Positions 18,104 to 26,612 of a stretch of DNA of 64,000 nt are shown piece after piece; the first letter of the stretch is position 1; the number at the start of each line of letters is the position of its first letter. The position numbers and the translations under genes were made by a program. The notes under the pieces are model-generated. The model saw nothing but the letters and a program-made list of their open reading frames with translations. It searched no databases and was not told the origin of the DNA. This DNA is from an uncultured Endozoicomonas sp. (GTDB lineage Bacteria; Pseudomonadota; Gammaproteobacteria; Pseudomonadales; Endozoicomonadaceae), in contig NZ_CANMAO010000023.1 of NCBI RefSeq assembly GCF_947495845.1, forward strand, positions 1 to 64,000. Direction: 5' to 3'.

Positions 18104-19178
18104 TACCCATCTCACAACTGCTTATCCAATGCCCATCCACTGGATCAAACCCACAAGCTGAGCTCTCATCTTTCCAGACATATTTTATATCAATACCCGA
18201 TGGCAGTGCCTTTTGATACTCATAAGCATCTTGCACCGAGTGCAACCAGTGAAGCAGCCCTTTATTTTTGGCATACCACCAACCTCTGCCCGGAATAAAA
18301 TACCATTTTTGACTGAAACTGTTTCGTACAACACAGTGCTCCAATGAAAGCTTACCCTCCAGCCATGACAGACAAAAATGCTCACCGGCCAGTACATTAA
18401 ACAGACGCTTTGATGCAATATCATGAATCCAAAACTGCCCCGTCGATTGATTACACTGACTGGCTCGAATGGTTGCTCCACCAAAACAATCATATTGACC
18501 CACGCTATCAATATTACAGGGAGTAACTTCCAAACAAGTGTCTTTGCGTACATCTTTTAATTGCAGCATGCCTGTTAATTTTTGCTTTTCTCCTAGCCAT
18601 GGCCAGAGTTTAGAAACGTTTGGATAGTTAATTTTCTGGTTCTCAACAGGCTCTATCTGACGTTCAAAGTCGATACATTCATACTTGCCAGTGAATGGGC
18701 TGATAAAACAATGATCTGAATCATAATCAATCATTGAATAATGCAAACGATCAGCCTTTCCCTCTTCATGCACTTGCACTAAAGAATTCATGTAAGAGCG
18801 TTGGCTAATACGGCTGAGCAGTTCTCCTCTTTGATTAAAATACCATGCCTGCTTCATATCACCTTGCCGACAAGCAGCCAAGGTCATTCCGCCGGCTTCA
18901 TTACTCAAGCAAACATTCTCAGGAAAACTCATTGACCTCAACGTCTTTCCAGAAAAATCAAATGACCAATTCTGGGAAGGTGAGTCAGTATCGCAGGGAC
19001 TTAATACAATGGACTGATTACAACTTTCTGCGTCTGATTCCTCGCAGCCCGAATCCACAGTCGCAAGGCACTGACCCGTGTCAGAATATTTCAGTTGAAA
19101 AGTTTCGCTTTCTCCAGAAAAACTCACCCTGCTGGTAAGAAAGAATAAAAAGCTGAGAAGGCAAATAAGAGAACGCAT
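18093..19178 (-). CDS. Secreted ricin-B-type (beta-trefoil) lectin protein
   Basis: A 361-residue protein with a signal peptide ('MRSLICLLSFLFFLTSRVSF') and many cysteines. It contains at least four QxW-like beta-trefoil marks: 'SQNWSFD', 'KQAWYFN', 'GQFWIHD' and 'SQKWYFI', arranged as two trefoil domains at about 28-150 and 195-300. These domains usually bind galactose-type sugars on glycoproteins or mucins. No catalytic or toxin domain is attached. It is probably exported to the periplasm or medium; a role in host glycan binding is inferred. Confidence 0.75.
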   Translation of the reverse strand: MRSLICLLSFLFFLTSRVSFSGESETFQLKYSDTGQCLATVDSGCEESDAESCNQSIVLSPCDTDSPSQNWSFDFSGKTLRSMSFPENVCLSNEAGGMTLAACRQGDMKQAWYFNQRGELLSRISQRSYMNSLVQVHEEGKADRLHYSMIDYDSDHCFISPFTGKYECIDFERQIEPVENQKINYPNVSKLWPWLGEKQKLTGMLQLKDVRKDTCLEVTPCNIDSVGQYDCFGGATIRASQCNQSTGQFWIHDIASKRLFNVLAGEHFCLSWLEGKLSLEHCVVRNSFSQKWYFIPGRGWWYAKNKGLLHWLHSVQDAYEYQKALPSGIDIKYVWKDESSACGFDPVDGHWISSCEMGKGK

Positions 19179-19249
19179 AAGAGCACTAATAGATAATTTA
19201 TAAACTGATACTAAGAGTGAACCTTTAGCTTCTATTTAGTTCCTTTGTT

Positions 19250-19277
19250 TAATAAAAAAGCCCCGAAAAACGGGGCT
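19250..19277 (-). terminator. Rho-independent terminator of the first acyl-CoA dehydrogenase gene
   Basis: Stem AGCCCCG/CGGGGCT with a five-base loop, then TTTTTTATT on the minus strand. It lies about 34 bp beyond the stop codon. Confidence 0.9.
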
Positions 19278-19310
19278 CTATAGGAAATTATCTACACTAT
19301 GGTTCGGATA

Positions 19311-21089
19311 TCAGAACAGCTCATCATCCAGAGCATAAAGTTCTTCTGTTCCTGAAAGCGCGGCTAAAGCGGCACTTTCAAACCTCGGTAACAAACGCTT
19401 GAAGTAGTAACGGGCAGTGATTTGTTTTGCCTGCATCCACTCTTTCTCTTCAGTGCCGTCGGCCAGCTTCTCAGTGGCCTTTTTGGACATTAATGACCAC
19501 ATCCAGCCGTAAGCCACATAGGAAAAAGCGTTCAGGTAATCCACGCAAGCAGCGTTGATCAGATTCGGATCATCTTTGGCCTGATTCATCAGTTTGTGGG
19601 TAAGCTCTTCCAACTTATCTACAGCTGATAAAAGCTGATCAGCAAACTCATCATCGGCGGATGTTGAGCTACGAATTTCGCTGAGGAACGTTTCCAGATA
19701 CGTGCCACCGCTCATAGCGATTTTACGACCCAGCAGATCCAGCGCTTGAATGCCGTTGGTGCCTTCGTAAATCTGAGTAATACGAACGTCACGAACCAGC
19801 TGCTCCTGGCCCCACTCGCGGATATAACCGTGACCACCCAACACCTGCTGACCGGCAACACAGCTTTCCAAACCGGCATCGGTGAGAAACGCTTTAACAA
19901 CAGGTGTTAACAGCGCAACCAGCGCCTCAGCCTTTTTTTGTTCCTGATCATCTTTACTGTACTTGGCGATATCCAACTGCTTGGCAACGTAGGTGGAGAA
20001 TGCACGACCACCTTCGTTCAAGGCTTTCATGTTCAGTAGCATACGACGAATGTCGCCATGAACCATCAGTGGATCAGCGGCTTTGTCTTTGTTTTTAGCG
20101 CCAGTGGCAGAGCGACCCTGAATACGATCTTTGGCGTATTCCAGAGCAGTCTGATAAGACATTTCACTGCTACCCAAACCTTGGATGCCAACGAACACGC
20201 GCTCGTAATTCATCATGGTGAACATCGCGTTCAGGCCTTTGTTCACTTCACCAACGAGATAGCCTTTAGCGTTATCAAAGTTCATAACACAAGTAGCTGA
20301 ACCATTGATGCCCATCTTGTGTTCGATGGAACCACAAGCCGCACCATTTCTTTCACCCAAAGAGCCATCTTCATTGACCATGAATTTTGGCACCAGGAAC
20401 AGAGAGATGCCTTTCGGGCCTTTTGGCGCATCAGGAAGCTTTGCCAGAACCAAATGGATAATGTTATCCGTCAGGTCGTGCTCACCACCGGTGATGAAGA
20501 TTTTCGTGCCGGTGATGTCGTAACTGCCATCGCCATTATCTTCAGCTTTGGTTCGGATAATACCCAGGTCTGTACCCGCGTGTGGCTCGGTCAAACACAT
20601 GGTGCCGGACCATTCACCGGAGTACATTTTTGGCAGGTAGGCTTCTTTCAAAGCTTCAGAAGCGTGGGCATCAATGGCCAGAGAAGCGCCAGCACCCAGA
20701 CTTGGGTAGAGAATAAAAGCAAGGCTGGCACTGCAGGCCATTTCATCAAACTGGGCTGCCAGTACTTTTGGCATGCCCATGCCGCCATAGGCCGGGTTGC
20801 CACCCAATCCACTCCAGCCACCTTCAGCAAAGGTTTTGTAGGCTTCTTTGTAGCCAGCCGGTGTGGTGACGTTGCCGTTATCCCAAGAGCAAGCTTCTTC
20901 ATCACCGGAACGATTCAGCGGGGCAATGGTACGGGAGGCCAGTTTAGCGGCTTCTTCCAGAATGGCATCGGCGGTTTCAGTATCCACCATCTCGCTGACA
21001 GCAGGCCACTGAGACCACTGCTCAGCCACATTGAACACGTCATACATTACAAAACGCATGTCACGCAGGGGGGCTTTGTACTCGGCCAT
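19311..21089 (-). CDS. Large acyl-CoA dehydrogenase (FadE-type, paralogue 1)
   Basis: A 592-residue flavoprotein that makes the 2,3-double bond in acyl-CoA during beta-oxidation. It has an extra N-terminal segment ('YKAPLRDMRFVMYDV'), then 'CLTEPHAGTDLG', 'ITGTKIFITGGEHD', an FAD/ETF face, the catalytic 'YEGTNGIQALDLLGRK' region, and a C-terminal extension ending in 'LFLE'-type acidic residues. The size class is shared with Pseudomonas FadE-type enzymes and with DmdC, which acts on methylmercaptopropionyl-CoA; sequence by eye does not decide between these. A close paralogue lies 730 bp upstream in the same direction. Confidence 0.9.
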   Translation of the reverse strand: MAEYKAPLRDMRFVMYDVFNVAEQWSQWPAVSEMVDTETADAILEEAAKLASRTIAPLNRSGDEEACSWDNGNVTTPAGYKEAYKTFAEGGWSGLGGNPAYGGMGMPKVLAAQFDEMACSASLAFILYPSLGAGASLAIDAHASEALKEAYLPKMYSGEWSGTMCLTEPHAGTDLGIIRTKAEDNGDGSYDITGTKIFITGGEHDLTDNIIHLVLAKLPDAPKGPKGISLFLVPKFMVNEDGSLGERNGAACGSIEHKMGINGSATCVMNFDNAKGYLVGEVNKGLNAMFTMMNYERVFVGIQGLGSSEMSYQTALEYAKDRIQGRSATGAKNKDKAADPLMVHGDIRRMLLNMKALNEGGRAFSTYVAKQLDIAKYSKDDQEQKKAEALVALLTPVVKAFLTDAGLESCVAGQQVLGGHGYIREWGQEQLVRDVRITQIYEGTNGIQALDLLGRKIAMSGGTYLETFLSEIRSSTSADDEFADQLLSAVDKLEELTHKLMNQAKDDPNLINAACVDYLNAFSYVAYGWMWSLMSKKATEKLADGTEEKEWMQAKQITARYYFKRLLPRFESAALAALSGTEELYALDDELF

Positions 21090-21314
21090 GATTCTCCACT
21101 CCTGGAATAATTTTTATCGATTAAAGTACCGATGTTACCCACTGAATTTATACGAAAAATTGGCTTCAGCGGCTCACATGGGTGAGTGAATTTCGTCATA
21201 GAAATTTTAACGGATTAAACGCTTGTTTGACAGCATACTCCCCGGTTTTCACTCTCACTCAAACGCGAATTGCCGATGAAATACGCTACGGTTAAATAAT
21301 GTGGTTAACTATCC

Positions 21315-21478
21315 AGGAGGCTGACCGAGAATAGGTTGCCCTACTGCGGTGGTAGTAAATTGGTCTAAAAACTCTGTTTTGTTCAGCAAATAGCACCACT
21401 ATTCACTTCACAAAACAAAATTTTTATCCTCAATTTTCTACCATCCTCGCTACGGGCACTATTCTCGGTCAGCCTCCT
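21315..21478. mobile_element. MITE-like element 2 (164 bp)
   Basis: The outer 20 bp on each side are perfect inverted copies of AGGAGGCTGACCGAGAATAG, and similarity continues imperfectly to about 52 bp. The middle contains a further inverted pair around GTTTTGTT/AACAAAAC-like sequence, so the whole could fold as one long hairpin. No gene lies inside. It stands between the two acyl-CoA dehydrogenase paralogues, 40 bp before a small membrane-protein gene. No clear target duplication was seen. Confidence 0.75.
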
Positions 21479-21518
21479 AATAACCCGTTGTAGTCCTAAA
21501 TCTTACTTCAGGTTTTCT

Positions 21519-21761
21519 ATGCGCTACGTCTTAATGCTGGTCACAACAATACTGCGAATTTCACTGCTCTCCCTTCTTGATCGGTTGGCCGCTGAACAGC
21601 TGGCCTTGTCCAAAAAGGAACGGGTAAAGCGGGGCTGGGTAAAAAGTCTCTGGCTCTGTGCCGGTATCCTGATGCTTTTCAACCCTGTTCTGCCGGTTGT
21701 GCTGATTATTGCCCTGCCAACGACCTTTCTGAGCTTTATGATTCTCGATGAACTGCAATAA
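21519..21761 (+). CDS. Small hydrophobic membrane protein
   Basis: An 80-residue protein with two hydrophobic segments (about 3-20 and 47-76) separated by a basic stretch 'KKERVKRGWVK', giving a simple two-pass inner-membrane topology. I do not recognise a family. It is followed at once by a good terminator and lies alone between two genes of the other strand. Hydrophobic pattern and the terminator favour a real gene over the overlapping opposite frame. Confidence 0.6.
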   Translation: MRYVLMLVTTILRISLLSLLDRLAAEQLALSKKERVKRGWVKSLWLCAGILMLFNPVLPVVLIIALPTTFLSFMILDELQ

Positions 21762-21774
21762 ACGTTCAGACAAA

Positions 21775-21798
21775 AAAGGCTACCATCCGGTAGCCTTT
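21775..21798. terminator. Bidirectional terminator
   Basis: Stem AAAGGCTACC/GGTAGCCTTT with loop ATCC. On the minus strand it continues into TTTTTTG, suiting the acyl-CoA dehydrogenase gene at 21818; on the plus strand into CTT, suiting the small membrane gene. Confidence 0.85.
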
Positions 21799-21817
21799 CT
21801 TATGAGTTCAGCAACGC

Positions 21818-23608
21818 TTACACGTCTCCGAAATCTTCTTCTTTCATTGCCATCAGGTTGTCAGCGCCGCTCTCGAAGCATGCCTTATGCATTTGAGCTC
21901 TTGGCAGAATACGCTGGAAGTAGAACTGCGCGGTTTGAATCTTCGCCTGATAGAAACCAGTTTCAGTGGTTCCGTTAGCCAGCGCTTCTTTAGCCGTCTG
22001 AGCCATTTGCGCCCAGAAGTAAGCCAGAGTTACGTAGCCGGAGTACATCAGGTAATCCACAGAAGCCGCGCCGACTTCTTCTTTGTTCTGCATGGCTTTC
22101 ATGCCGATCTGCATGGTCACGTCGCCCCACTCTTTGTTCAGAGCGGCCAGTGGCTTGATGAATTCCTGCAGACCTTCGTTGTCCGCCTGAGCCTGACAGA
22201 ATTTGTGAACCATCTTGGTGAACGGCTTCATGGTCGCGCCCTGAGTCATCAGAACTTTACGACCCAGCAGGTCGAGCGCCTGAATACCAGTGGTTCCTTC
22301 GTACAGCATGGAGATACGGCTATCACGAACGTTCTGTTCCATGCCCCACTCGCTGATGAAACCGTGGCCACCGTAGCATTGCAGGCCAAGGTTAGCGGCT
22401 TCAAAACCAGTCTCGGTGATGAATGCTTTAACGATTGGCGTCAGGAAGCCCATTTCCAAATCAGCTTGCTTGGCAACTTCCGCATCTTTGCTGTGTACCA
22501 GGTCAGCCAGCTTGGCCACGTAGTAAATCATCGCCCGGTTACCTTCAGCGAAGGCTTTAACGGTCAGCAGCATACGGCGAACGTCAGGGTGAACAATGAT
22601 TGGATCAGCCGGGCCTTCAGGATTCTTAGGACCAGTCAACGAACGCATCTGCAGACGGTCACGGGCATAACGAACCGCGCCCTGATAAGCAATTTCAGCG
22701 TGAGCCAGACCTTGAACACCGGTACCCAGACGGGCGGAGTTCATAAAGGTAAACATGCAGTTCAAGCCTTTGTTTTCTGGTCCTATCAGGTAACCGGTCG
22801 CATCGTCAAAGTTCATTACACAGGTCGCATTACCGTGGATACCCATTTTGTGTTCCAGGGAGCCACAGACCACGCCATTGCCTTCGCCAATGGCGTCCGG
22901 ACGATGCTTTGGAACGATAAACAGGGAGATACCTTTAGTGCCTTCTGGCGCACCTGGCAAACGTGCAAGCACAACGTGCACAATGTTTTCTGCCATATCG
23001 TGGTCACCGGAAGAGATGAAGATCTTAGTGCCGGAGATTTTGTAAGTGCCATCTTCCTGAGGCGTCGCCTTGGTTTTCAGCATGCCCAAGTCAGTACCAC
23101 AGTGAGGCTCGGTCAAGCACATGGTGCCAGTCCACTCGCCGGAAATCAGGCGGGTCAGATAAGTTTCTTTTTGCTCTTCAGTACCGTGAGCTTCCAGTGT
23201 ATTCATACAGCCGTGGCTCAAACCTGGATACATACCCCAGGACCAGTTGGACTCGCCCATCATTTCGCTGAGCACGATGCCTAGAGATGCAGGCAGGCCC
23301 TGACCACCAAACTTGACATCGTTCGCCAGTGAAGGCCAACCACCTTCAACAAACTGCTGGTAAGCTTCTTTAAAGCCTGTTGGCGTTTTCACGCCGTTTT
23401 CAGTCAGGGTACACCCTTCTTCGTCACCCACACGGTTCAGAGGAGAAAGCACCTGCTCACAGAATTTTGCACCTTCTTCCAGAATGGCATCCACCATGTC
23501 TGGAGTGGCATCTTCACCTTCAGGGATGCTGGCGTAATGCTCAGCATAGCCAAGCAGTTCATCGCGAACGAAACGGATATCACGCAGGGGAGCTTTATAG
23601 TCTGGCAT
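21818..23608 (-). CDS. Large acyl-CoA dehydrogenase (FadE-type, paralogue 2)
   Basis: A 596-residue flavoprotein clearly homologous to the gene at 19311: the same 'MPDYKAPLRDIRFV' start, 'CLTEPHCGTDLGMLKTKA', 'ISGTKIFISSGDHD', and catalytic 'YEGTTGIQALDLLGRK'. It probably acts on acyl-CoAs of a different chain length or side group from its paralogue. Each copy has its own terminator, so they are separate units. The upstream region 23609-23744 is host sequence leading to the prophage insertion point and shows no further gene. Confidence 0.9.
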   Translation of the reverse strand: MPDYKAPLRDIRFVRDELLGYAEHYASIPEGEDATPDMVDAILEEGAKFCEQVLSPLNRVGDEEGCTLTENGVKTPTGFKEAYQQFVEGGWPSLANDVKFGGQGLPASLGIVLSEMMGESNWSWGMYPGLSHGCMNTLEAHGTEEQKETYLTRLISGEWTGTMCLTEPHCGTDLGMLKTKATPQEDGTYKISGTKIFISSGDHDMAENIVHVVLARLPGAPEGTKGISLFIVPKHRPDAIGEGNGVVCGSLEHKMGIHGNATCVMNFDDATGYLIGPENKGLNCMFTFMNSARLGTGVQGLAHAEIAYQGAVRYARDRLQMRSLTGPKNPEGPADPIIVHPDVRRMLLTVKAFAEGNRAMIYYVAKLADLVHSKDAEVAKQADLEMGFLTPIVKAFITETGFEAANLGLQCYGGHGFISEWGMEQNVRDSRISMLYEGTTGIQALDLLGRKVLMTQGATMKPFTKMVHKFCQAQADNEGLQEFIKPLAALNKEWGDVTMQIGMKAMQNKEEVGAASVDYLMYSGYVTLAYFWAQMAQTAKEALANGTTETGFYQAKIQTAQFYFQRILPRAQMHKACFESGADNLMAMKEEDFGDV

Positions 23609-23739
23609 GGTCCATCCTCGGTATTTTTTTAGTTATTACTAAGAAAAGTATAGCACTATTCAAACAGATGTTTGAAACTTACGTTTAGATACAATTAAAG
23701 TCAATAGATGCGAAGTAAAGTTAACCAGTGTTCACGAGG

Positions 23740-23744
23740 GAAAT
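23740..23744. other. Target-site duplication, prophage right end
   Basis: GAAAT immediately outside the prophage terminus TGTAGCGCGCC. The same five bases stand outside the other terminus at 58896. Confidence 0.75.
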
Positions 23745-23985
23745 TGTAGCGCGCCGCTGGGTTTGCGATTCTCTGCGTTAAGGTTTGAGACTACAGCGGC
23801 GTGGCTGCGTTGCGGAAGAGGTGGTGTAATTGGGGTCTGGTCGGTGTAGTCTCAGATTAGGGTGCGGGTTGGGTGTCTTGTCTTAGAGTTGGGTTCTTTT
23901 TTTGGGTTGATGGTGGTTGTTAAATTGGGTTTAAAGGAGCCGTTAAGGGTGGGTTAGGTACCTTTAACGGCTTTTTTGTGGGTGG
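23745..23985. other. Prophage right-end non-coding segment
   Basis: 240 bp without a gene, very rich in G and T on the plus strand. Two copies of TGAGACTACA in opposite orientation (23786-23795 and 23845-23854), plus CGCCGCTG/CAGCGGCG (23752-23759 and 23794-23801), are candidate transposase end-binding sites. A related CTGAGGTACACC is found on the minus strand near the other end (58812-58823). Confidence 0.5.
23939..23977. terminator. Terminator-like hairpin at the end of the tail fibre genes
   Basis: GCCGTTAAGGG and CCTTTAACGGC pair over 11 positions with one wobble, followed by TTTTTT on the plus strand. It lies 9 bp beyond the last minus-strand tail gene. The T-run is on the plus side, so it may also end a transcript coming from the prophage end. 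Confidence 0.6.
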
Positions 23986-24735
23986 TTAAAAGGTTGGTTG
24001 GATGGCGTCGAGTTGGGTGTAGTACTTGTCGAACTCGGCTTTGAATTGCTCCTCTGTGGTTTCGGGTGGCAGTGCCTGGATGGCGGCTTTGCCGGGGAGG
24101 CGGATGGCGCGGATCTGATCCAGCGCCTGGTTGCTCAGGGTGCCCATGGTGATGATCTGGTCGGTGGCGGTTCTGGCATCTACGTTGTAGACATCCATGT
24201 GGGTTTGGATTGGGGGTTCGATGTATCCAGTGTAGCCGGCTGCCTTGTAGGTTGTAGCGGCTTGAGCAGCTCTTTCATATTCGAGAGAAGTATTATCGCC
24301 ACCACTGATAAATCTTGCTCTGATTGAGCAGGCAAAACTATCAAGGTGTTGGCAATAGGTTTCGCAAAGGTCTTTTTGTCGGGAATGAATGTCTGTTTTC
24401 CATGTGCCTGTTTCTTCAAGCCATTTATCCCACCTGGTTGTAGTTTGGAGATGGGTCAGGTGGCTGGGTAGGTCACCATAATCATCCCAGAGTACGGTTT
24501 GGCCATCTTGCTTTTGGTAAACTTCACCTCTGAAATCTGCAACGAACTCCCAGTCTGTGAAGGATTTGTTGACCAGGATTATTTCATTATCTCTGCCTTC
24601 GCGGACGGGTCCAAATGAGAGTGTGTTTGGCGGGTTGGCATTACCACTAATCGGATCAAGTATTGCCAAGGGTAGAGGGTATTTCCCTATAAAGCGGCGG
24701 CTTGGCATCTCGTACTGGAAATATTCCGTGGACAT
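23986..24735 (-). CDS. Phage tail fibre assembly-type / hypothetical protein
   Basis: A 249-residue protein at the extreme right of the late operon, just after the fibre gene, the usual place of a fibre assembly chaperone. The N-terminal half includes 'WEFVADFRGEVYQKQDGQTVLWDDYGDLP', a pattern (only as outline) seen in tail fibre assembly proteins; the C-terminal part is helical and acidic. No catalytic motif. The name rests mainly on position. Confidence 0.55.
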   Translation of the reverse strand: MSTEYFQYEMPSRRFIGKYPLPLAILDPISGNANPPNTLSFGPVREGRDNEIILVNKSFTDWEFVADFRGEVYQKQDGQTVLWDDYGDLPSHLTHLQTTTRWDKWLEETGTWKTDIHSRQKDLCETYCQHLDSFACSIRARFISGGDNTSLEYERAAQAATTYKAAGYTGYIEPPIQTHMDVYNVDARTATDQIITMGTLSNQALDQIRAIRLPGKAAIQALPPETTEEQFKAEFDKYYTQLDAIQPTF

Positions 24736-24745
24736 AAAACCTCTC

Positions 24746-25534
24746 TTATTTGTATATGTAGGTGGGCAAGAATAGGACGTTGTGGGGGCGATGATCCGAA
24801 CCTACCGGAACGGTGCGTGAGGCGTCGAGTCGTATCTCGTCAAGAACATCAGTCAAACTACCACCCGATGGTGCATAATCCCCTTGCGTTTTTTTGCCCC
24901 ATAATGCTCCTGACTGCTCGATAGTTGTGAAATTATCACCTAGAAAACCACCTGTTCCTCTATTGATTAAGCTGCCAGTAATATTGATGATTGCGTTTGC
25001 TTGCCAACTGCCTGGATTATTTCCTCCTGTCCTACTTAATCTATCCGGGTCATATAAGCCGCTTAAGTCGATTAATCTTGGAAAGACACCAGTAACTAAG
25101 TTGCCCGGACTGAAAGTCGTTGAACCATTCCCCGAACTAAAAAACGCCTCCATCCCCGGCTGCTGCCATTGGCTATCGGTCACCACACTGCCGCTATTGG
25201 CGATGTAATCCCAGAACCTGGGATAGTCCGCCCGATTAAGTATCTGCCCCGCTGGCACCAGCTCATTGGGAGCCAGCTGTGGCAGGTTGGCGGGGTCACA
25301 GATCCGAAAGCTCAGCTTGCCCACTTCACGGCTTCCCATAATATCGTTTATAGCTTCCAGCAACTGGTCGGTGCGGCCTTTTTCCAGCTTCTCAGCACCA
25401 ATCACCGCGACCAGTTCTTCCTGAATACTGTTAAGCCAGTCGGCAGTGACCACCGTGGCGGGCACACCGGCCTGTGGGTTGCCTTCGGTGAACCGGTTGT
25501 CTGTTGTGGCACCAGTTCCATCAATTCGATGCAT
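24746..25534 (-). CDS. Tail fibre protein
   Basis: A 262-residue protein. The N-terminal part 'RFTEGNPQAGVPATVVTADWLNSIQEELV' (outline of a common fibre N-terminus) connects to the tail; the C-terminal part ends with a receptor-tip pattern 'LDASRTVPVGSDHRPHNV' shared by many phage fibres. It probably recognises the bacterial surface. Followed by the presumed assembly protein. Confidence 0.8.
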   Translation of the reverse strand: MHRIDGTGATTDNRFTEGNPQAGVPATVVTADWLNSIQEELVAVIGAEKLEKGRTDQLLEAINDIMGSREVGKLSFRICDPANLPQLAPNELVPAGQILNRADYPRFWDYIANSGSVVTDSQWQQPGMEAFFSSGNGSTTFSPGNLVTGVFPRLIDLSGLYDPDRLSRTGGNNPGSWQANAIINITGSLINRGTGGFLGDNFTTIEQSGALWGKKTQGDYAPSGGSLTDVLDEIRLDASRTVPVGSDHRPHNVLFLPTYIYK

Positions 25535-25551
25535 GGTTCTCTCCTTCCTTC

Positions 25552-25953
25552 TTATATAAAGATGCAGACCCGTTCGCGGGTCTCTGGTTCACACAGGCTC
25601 TGACCTGCTCCACTGCCTGCCGAGAATGTATGCCAACGTCGTTTATCAGGCAGGTTGAATGTGTTGACTGTGTCACCTGCCCCGTAACTGATACCGATTC
25701 GACCAAACAACAGGGCATACTGCTGGCGGTTCACTTCAGAACCATCGCAGGTCAGGGCGTTGCCCGGCACTGCTCCGGCTATTAACACCATCTCGCCGGT
25801 TCTGGGTGCGCTGTCGGCACCCACTTCCATTACCAGCCCACCTTCCAGCCCTATCCAGACACGGCCATCGGTGGTGTTGGCTGCCCATTCGCCGGGCTGC
25901 AAACTGGTGGGCACTTTGCCCGACCGGTTACTGCGGCGAATCTGTATGGCCAT
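25552..25953 (-). CDS. Tail collar-domain fibre protein
   Basis: A 133-residue protein with an N-terminal 'IQIRRSNRSGKVPTSLQPGE' attachment motif and a C-terminal phage tail collar domain ('ALTCDGSEVNRQQYALLF' then 'NTFNLPD'). Its start overlaps the stop of the gene upstream by one base. The last codons form a terminator-like hairpin. Slightly short for a collar protein, but no frame error is visible. Confidence 0.75.
   Translation of the reverse strand: MAIQIRRSNRSGKVPTSLQPGEWAANTTDGRVWIGLEGGLVMEVGADSAPRTGEMVLIAGAVPGNALTCDGSEVNRQQYALLFGRIGISYGAGDTVNTFNLPDKRRWHTFSAGSGAGQSLCEPETRERVCIFI
25566..25583 (-). terminator. Terminator-like hairpin inside the end of the collar gene
   Basis: AGACCCG/CGGGTCT around a four-base loop, followed on the minus strand by GCATCTTTATATAAG. 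It could lower transcription of the two fibre genes downstream. Confidence 0.4.
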
Positions 25954-26567
25954 TAAAAGGAACCGCCATCCATGTTGCTGTTGCTGATGGTCAGCCCGGA
26001 AGCGGTGCCACCGGTAATGGCGACACTGGAGGATGCCTGCTCAGCCATCGACTTGAGCCCGAGGTTGCTTCTGGCGGTGGATTTGTTGCTGAGGTCCGAC
26101 AGGTTTTTACTCTTTTCCATGCGACCGTTAATAGACGACAAAAGCGCACTGATCTCGGTGTCATTGCTGCTAATGGCGTCGGCCAGCTCTTTCAGGGTGT
26201 CCAGTGTGCCCGGTGCCCCATTAACCAGGGCGTTGATCTGGGCATTGATAGCAGAGTTCATTTCCGAGGTGGTGGAGTAACCAGTGAAGTCCACACTGAT
26301 AACATCGCCATTTACCTCGATGCCATCGCCGATCTTGACACCGCCGCGGGCGGAAGATGTGGCAGAGGGCAATGAGTAGTTGTTGGCGTTGGGTGCAATG
26401 CCCGCCAACTTGTTCATGGGTGTCAGACCACCGATGACGGCCATGTTGCCACCGGTCAAACCAAAAAACAGGTTACCGGAGGTTTCCGAGTAGGCCAGCT
26501 CACCCTCTTCCAGTGCGGGCGGAGTGGCGGTAACTGCGGAGCGTTTGATCTTGATGATGTTGGCCAT
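25953..26567 (-). CDS. Tail fibre-like protein
   Basis: A 204-residue protein. The N-terminus 'IKIKRSAVTATPPALEEGEL' and 'NLFFGLTGG' resemble the same attachment domain as the collar protein downstream; the rest is rich in Ser, Thr, Asn and Ala with heptad-like 'NLSDLSNKSTARSNLGL', typical of trimeric fibre shafts. Probably assembles with the neighbouring fibre proteins. Confidence 0.7.
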   Translation of the reverse strand: MANIIKIKRSAVTATPPALEEGELAYSETSGNLFFGLTGGNMAVIGGLTPMNKLAGIAPNANNYSLPSATSSARGGVKIGDGIEVNGDVISVDFTGYSTTSEMNSAINAQINALVNGAPGTLDTLKELADAISSNDTEISALLSSINGRMEKSKNLSDLSNKSTARSNLGLKSMAEQASSSVAITGGTASGLTISNSNMDGGSF

Positions 26568-26612
26568 AATGATTCCCTGTTTACGGAGCGTTTAACCTCC
26601 GGTTAGTGCTGG

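Noticed and set aside
19311-21089. Assigning the gene symbol dmdC to the acyl-CoA dehydrogenases
   Set aside because: The size and motifs fit both DmdC and FadE-type enzymes, and no other DMSP demethylation gene is in the window.
21887-23284. 465-codon plus-strand frame opposite the second acyl-CoA dehydrogenase
   Set aside because: Antisense shadow of a conserved enzyme gene; no motif or ribosome-binding site. The same applies to the 263-codon frame at 20319-21110.
25552-25953. Collar-domain gene as a frameshifted remnant of the next fibre gene
   Set aside because: Both genes have their own starts, and the collar gene ends cleanly with a hairpin; no shared frame was found that would join them.
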